Below are positions 60,901 to 64,000 of a stretch of DNA of 64,000 nucleotides, in pieces. The DNA comes from Algoriphagus machipongonensis (GTDB lineage: Bacteria > Bacteroidota > Bacteroidia > Cytophagales > Cyclobacteriaceae): positions 2,669,001 to 2,733,000 of the forward strand of contig NZ_CM001023.1 of the NCBI RefSeq assembly GCF_000166275.1, read 5' to 3'. Position numbers and translations under genes: made by a program. How positions within the stretch are numbered: position 1 is the stretch's first letter; every line of letters starts with the position of its first letter. The notes under the pieces are model-generated. The model had not been told where the DNA came from. It did not search any database and saw nothing but the letters and a program-made list of their open reading frames with translations.

Positions 60901-62498
60901 GTATCATTAGAGGCTTATATTTCAAAATTTGGGCAGATGGAGGAGCATTTTATGATTGCTCATACATTGTCAGCAATTGTGTACAACTAAGAATAGACAA
61001 TGCCTACAAAGTCAAGAATTTTGAAAGCCAATTAGATGTCTGCAGAACGAATAAAGCTCCCAATACAGCCATGCGAGCTTTTGGAGATATTCAGGGAAAA
61101 CTTATTTCAGAGAATGCCATAGATGACGCAGCATTTTCTATCGGAATGGATCCTGTAGAACTGAGAAGGAAAAACATGTACGTTAGAGGAGATGTCACTC
61201 CATTTGGTCAAGCACTTTCCTATTGCTACATGCGGGATGTATGGAATTATGTAGAGGAGAAAAGTAATTATAAAGCAAAGCTAAAAGAGGTCAATGCTTT
61301 CAATAAAGCCAATAAATGGAAAAAGAGAGGCATTTACATGGTTCCTGTCAAATATGGATCAGGATATAATCTGGTGATGATTGAACAAGCAGCAGCTATC
61401 GTTTCAGTTTATTCAGGAGACGGCAGTGTCTCTATTAATCAAGGTGGAGTTGATATGGGGCAAGGGATGGTGACCAAAATTGAGCAGATAGCTTCTTATG
61501 TTTTGAACATCCCGATGGAAATTATCCAAATTCATAGTCCCGATACCAAAGTCATCCCTAACCCAACAAGCACAGGAGGCTCCACAGGTACAGCCTATAA
61601 TGGGGAAGCCGTGAAGCAAGCCTGCGAAAAAATGCGCACCAGAATGACAGAGTTTGGATATAAACTACTAAAAGATCAAGGTGAAGAATGGTGTAAAATG
61701 CAGGGGATTGACTTCTGGAACTATGGGAAGGAAGGTTGGGCTGCTAAAATCCAGAGGGGGCAAGATGAACATCCAAAATTGATATGGCAAAACTTAGTCG
61801 CTTTAGCTTATCAATATCGAGTAGATTTAATTTCCTCCTTCACCGCCCCAATTCCTGGAGGAACTACTCCAATACCAGCTATGACTTTCAAAAGCACCAA
61901 GGAAAACAAGGCGATTCCAGGGATTGAATTAGCTGATGTACAATCTACAGCTGGAGCGGTAGACTCCTTTGTTGGATTTACATTTTCTGCAGCATGCTCT
62001 GAAGTAGAGGTGGATATACTTACTGGAGAGGTGAAAATCCTCAAATCCGACATTGTTTTTGATATGGGTTGGAGTTTAAATCCTGCTATCGATATTGGAC
62101 AAGTAGAAGGAGCGTTTGTCCAAGGCGTGGGTTATGTCTTAACAGAAAAGCTTGTTTTTGAACCTGAAGGAGAAGAAAAAGGAAGGTTAAATACGCTCAA
62201 TACCTGGACCTATAAGCCACCGGCAATAACCACTATTCCTTTGGAGATGAATACACATTTGTACCCAAGAAATTTATCTAGTGAAGTTCCTGAGAATCCT
62301 AATGGTCTTTTCTCTTCCAAGGAAGTTGGAGAACCACCTTTGGTGTTGGCTACAAGTGTTTTCTTTGCTATTAAATCAGCCATTCGAGCTTCTCGATTAG
62401 AAAGAGGACTTTCGGGTTACTTTAAACTAGATGCCCCTGCCACAGTTCAGGAAGTCAGCAGGGTATTGGAAGTAAGTGAAAAAGATTATTCCTCTTAA
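57927..62498 (+). CDS. Single-chain xanthine-dehydrogenase/aldehyde-oxidase-like molybdoflavoenzyme with insertion
   Basis: The 1523-residue protein starts at ATG 57927; the earlier TTG is spurious. Order as in animal XDH: [2Fe-2S] domain with C43, C48, C51, C73; second cluster C187, C190, C222, C224; FAD domain (IVFGNTSFGIY, AASLAGNTM); then the molybdopterin domains (LGGGYGGKTEQ, NTAMRAFGDIQ, E1469 in VGEPPL). First-cluster positions equal those of the bovine enzyme; the second is displaced by 74 residues of Lys/Ser-rich insert (about 94-168). The bovine E802 position is Thr, while the Arg880 position is Arg. No export signal. Bacterial XDH is normally split into subunits. Probable client of XdhC. 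Substrate uncertain. Confidence 0.9.
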   Translation: MNNSVSFFLNGEEVTIQNPSPNLLLLDYLRSDQVGLTGAKKGCGQGGCGACTVILSTWNEKSQKAEHKSINSCLRPVCALGGMTITTVEGTGGIKKPENKHLTFTPSASRGAAPISSIVKAPPAWNEAKAALSESIEKRHKKQKSLLKSSLNSSMKVMHLTEEENHEIQEGINPVAHRLAINNGTQCGYCTVGFVMNMSAFLSENPCPTKQQIEDIFDGNICRCTGYRSILTGMKTFASDWSKEDEIHRMKCITEDKCDQVMVHNAINIPFPKAAKMALPPVSILNTEQKWLSPETLDELKSILRKNPPETTRIVFGNTSFGIYAEEFPSFKLFVDIKLIPDLYGIRKTENGLEVGASTTYSELLNFLDKEISEEHLSPTSNLGILQFMCHRTAGMIVRNAASLAGNTMLVLKHLMTGAPFPSDLFTALDGIDAEIKLLRIKSGKITQIKISDLVNQLLKSPEMAFDLVILSYYLPYGDKHAVALAQKVAIREVNSHSIVNSSTKIELCNHLEISNASIVFGGIAPVAWHATKTEQWLKGKMISLELLPKLTEILRKEVKKELNFWEKQGRMIGLPSEGFTDDYKVNLAISFIYKAIIRTLVEKEKKSVPKEIQSAGQINWGNWGLSNGIQKYVNQSFKDPVSQPYIKLMAFHQAMGQVHYTHEIELPPIGKNAAFIQSSKSLASYYFIHPESKKRIQIEELEEILTSKFKAFFKLITYKDIPKGGLNFQGMGADQPIFAVDNILYPGQVIAMVIANTEQDAIEIGEYGSKYCVGYDKVQWDPKQKPSKDQKWEEPIISIDDAIKMGSIFPDCPKTAPFVSHIWKITRPGTELYWANLKKDPLDKKPKYREEIIDGAKCNVIENTQICGEQVHFYMETQSCVAFPEDDDMILVHPSSQSPMEMHQTVASSLAFEQNKVNVSIRQLGGGYGGKTEQTKFVVGPVVVAANSLKRPIRLAMKREHDTAMIGKRHGYYGQYQIAVDQGKLRPEDRGIIRGLYFKIWADGGAFYDCSYIVSNCVQLRIDNAYKVKNFESQLDVCRTNKAPNTAMRAFGDIQGKLISENAIDDAAFSIGMDPVELRRKNMYVRGDVTPFGQALSYCYMRDVWNYVEEKSNYKAKLKEVNAFNKANKWKKRGIYMVPVKYGSGYNLVMIEQAAAIVSVYSGDGSVSINQGGVDMGQGMVTKIEQIASYVLNIPMEIIQIHSPDTKVIPNPTSTGGSTGTAYNGEAVKQACEKMRTRMTEFGYKLLKDQGEEWCKMQGIDFWNYGKEGWAAKIQRGQDEHPKLIWQNLVALAYQYRVDLISSFTAPIPGGTTPIPAMTFKSTKENKAIPGIELADVQSTAGAVDSFVGFTFSAACSEVEVDILTGEVKILKSDIVFDMGWSLNPAIDIGQVEGAFVQGVGYVLTEKLVFEPEGEEKGRLNTLNTWTYKPPAITTIPLEMNTHLYPRNLSSEVPENPNGLFSSKEVGEPPLVLATSVFFAIKSAIRASRLERGLSGYFKLDAPATVQEVSRVLEVSEKDYSS

Positions 62499-62524
62499 AT
62501 AACCTGTATTCAAAAATTAAAGAT

Positions 62525-62556
62525 GCCGTCTCACTGCTCTTTTTTGTCAAATTGAG
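62525..62556 (+). repeat. Degenerate left end of the 160-nt repeat (possible third copy)
   Basis: Thirty-two bases beginning GCCGTCTCA and ending TTTTTTGTCAAATTGAG align with the left end of the 160-nt element with 24 matches by eye. The rest of the element is not recognisable. It lies after the XDH-like gene. Confidence 0.35.
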
Positions 62557-62767
62557 TTTCTATGCAAGTGTTTTGAATCTAAGTGCTCGATTTGATAAAT
62601 ACAGGCTTTTTAGATAGGCTTTTTTAGTATGTAGGCCAAAAATCTACTTCAATTTCGAATAACTCATAAGATATAGCGCTTGATAGGCTTTTTTTGGGCT
62701 TTGTGTAAAAGATAATTGAATAGCCATTCTTTTAGCTTAAATTTCAAAAAACCATCAACATCACCTT

Positions 62768-64000
62768 ATGAGAAAATCAATCATTGCTTCATTAGCAGTT
62801 CTTATTGCTTGCAGCCCAAACCCAGAGGCAGAGAAGGAGGTTCCAAGAAGACAATTTATCAAAGTAGATGAGATCGACTCATCCATTAAGCCAGGAGATG
62901 ACTTCTTTATGCATGTCAATGGGACCTGGTATGATACAGTAAAAATTGCCGATGATCAAGCAGGTGTAGGATCCTATTCCTTTCTGAATATTCCCCAAAA
63001 ACAATTGCTTGAAAATATTCTTACTGAGGTTTCATCAACAGAACATCCTAAAGGAAGCATTGAGCAAAAAGTAGGAGATTTTTATGCTTCAGGTATGGAT
63101 ACCACAGCAATCAATTCCCGTGGTTTTACTCCTGTACAGCCCATTTTAGATCAAATTGAGGCTATTTCGGACTTGAATAGTATGAAGGAATTTATTGCTT
63201 CTGAATTGAAGTCAAACAACCAAACATTGATCGGTTTAGGTATTTCTCCTGATGATGAAAACAGCAGTATCAATATCGTTCACCTAAGACAAACCGGCCT
63301 CGGATTACCCGATAGAGATTACTATTTCAAATCTGATTCTTCCACTTTAGGAATTCAAAATGCTTACAAAACATATATCGCAACTTTATTTGAACTGACA
63401 GGAAGTAGTTCAGGAGAAGCTGCACAGGCTTCTGAGGATGTATATGCCATTGAAAAAGCATTGGCGGAATCACATAAAACCCGAATCGAAAGACGGGTAG
63501 TAAAAGAGAATTACCATAAGTTGGCCGTTTCCGATTTAGAGAAAAAGCAACCAAATCTTGGGATTGAATCAATTTTGGGAGATTTAGGATTAGATGCTGA
63601 TTCACTGGACGTTCGGCAACCAGCATATTATGAAAAGTTAAATAACCTACTGGCTTCAGTTTCATTAGCAGACTGGAAAACTTACCTGAAAGCACATACA
63701 CTTTCCACCTATGCAAGCTACCTAAGCACACCATTCGAAAATGCTTCCTTTGAGTATAGTAAAGTAGTTTCTGGGCAGTCCAAGCAATTAACACGTGCCC
63801 AACAAATAGTACAGCAAGTTGATAGGCAATTAGGCTTTGATTTAGGCCAATTGTATGTCAAAAGGTATTTCAATGAAGATGCTAAGCAAAGAGTACATGA
63901 CTTAGTCAACAACCTTCAAAAAGCGTTTGAGCAACGAATAGATAAATTGGACTGGATGAGTGACAGTACCAAGGCACAAGCGAAAGAGAAGCTTTACGCG
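62768..64000 (+). CDS. M13-family (neprilysin-like) metallopeptidase lipoprotein, N-terminal part
   Basis: The 411 visible residues begin MRKSIIASLAVLIACSPNPE (lipoprotein, C15). The M13 N-terminal domain is recognised by KPGDDFFMHVNGTWYDT, KVGDFYASGMDTTAINSRG, LGLPDRDYYF and DWMSDSTKAQAKEKL. The catalytic zinc site (HExxH) lies beyond the window end, so activity cannot be judged. Bacteroidota M13 peptidases are periplasmic or surface oligopeptidases. The gene is downstream of a 269-base gap after the XDH-like gene and is probably an independent unit. Confidence 0.9.
   Translation, partial: MRKSIIASLAVLIACSPNPEAEKEVPRRQFIKVDEIDSSIKPGDDFFMHVNGTWYDTVKIADDQAGVGSYSFLNIPQKQLLENILTEVSSTEHPKGSIEQKVGDFYASGMDTTAINSRGFTPVQPILDQIEAISDLNSMKEFIASELKSNNQTLIGLGISPDDENSSINIVHLRQTGLGLPDRDYYFKSDSSTLGIQNAYKTYIATLFELTGSSSGEAAQASEDVYAIEKALAESHKTRIERRVVKENYHKLAVSDLEKKQPNLGIESILGDLGLDADSLDVRQPAYYEKLNNLLASVSLADWKTYLKAHTLSTYASYLSTPFENASFEYSKVVSGQSKQLTRAQQIVQQVDRQLGFDLGQLYVKRYFNEDAKQRVHDLVNNLQKAFEQRIDKLDWMSDSTKAQAKEKLYA

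Overview
The window looks like a chromosomal segment of an aerobic, probably marine or aquatic Bacteroidota of the Cytophagales (Algoriphagus/Cyclobacteriaceae type). This rests on low GC, the near absence of Shine-Dalgarno sites, several TAnnTTTG -7 promoter boxes, many secreted lipoproteins, a TonB receptor paired with a DUF4374 protein, and characteristic families (DUF2911, DUF6624, DUF1684, GguC/AraD1, frequent S1 sulfatases). No rRNA, tRNA, CRISPR array, phage or intact insertion sequence was recognised.

Layout. 1-1261: start of an arginine operon on the minus strand (argG cut by the window edge, a GNAT acyltransferase, and a possible Arg-codon leader peptide). 1262-10693: PLP enzyme with a small zinc-ribbon gene, DsbA/FrnE-like protein, TonB receptor plus DUF4374 lipoprotein, and secreted beta-propeller proteins. 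10921-20104: housekeeping and unknown genes, including TM2 and DUF2752 proteins, a probable VLRF1-type peptidyl-tRNA hydrolase, HEAT protein, HrpB, epoxide-hydrolase-like enzyme, GNAT, isochorismatase-like hydrolase and DbpA. 20105-31985: an accessory catabolic region with two sulfatases, an esterase-like hydrolase, GH43, GguC/AraD1 and GH18. It is interspersed with decayed DNA and a truncated GguC copy. 32007-48252: DUF2911, Gfo/Idh/MocA oxidoreductase, two related metallo-beta-lactamase-fold proteins, and a molybdenum hydroxylase island (small and large subunits, cysteine desulfurase, MocA-like cytidylyltransferase, XdhC). 48506-54584: membrane protein coupled to an SH3-YdjC deacetylase, a small unknown, and a large BNR/Vps10-type protein. 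54905-62498: a tight three-gene operon of a haem-c lipoprotein, a phosphoesterase and a giant single-chain xanthine-dehydrogenase-like enzyme. 62768-end: start of an M13 peptidase.

The genes suggest a scavenger of sulfated and arabinose-containing polymers with a strong investment in molybdenum hydroxylases. The maturation genes at 38812-41669 could serve both the periplasmic two-subunit enzyme beside them and the 1523-residue enzyme at 57927. The most unusual items are the XDH-like fusion with a 74-residue insertion between its two iron-sulfur domains and an altered substrate-site Glu; its operon partners; a 160-nt structured intergenic repeat present in two inverted copies; the VLRF1-like protein; and a FrnE 3' end copied onto a GNAT gene with both cysteines changed to tyrosine.
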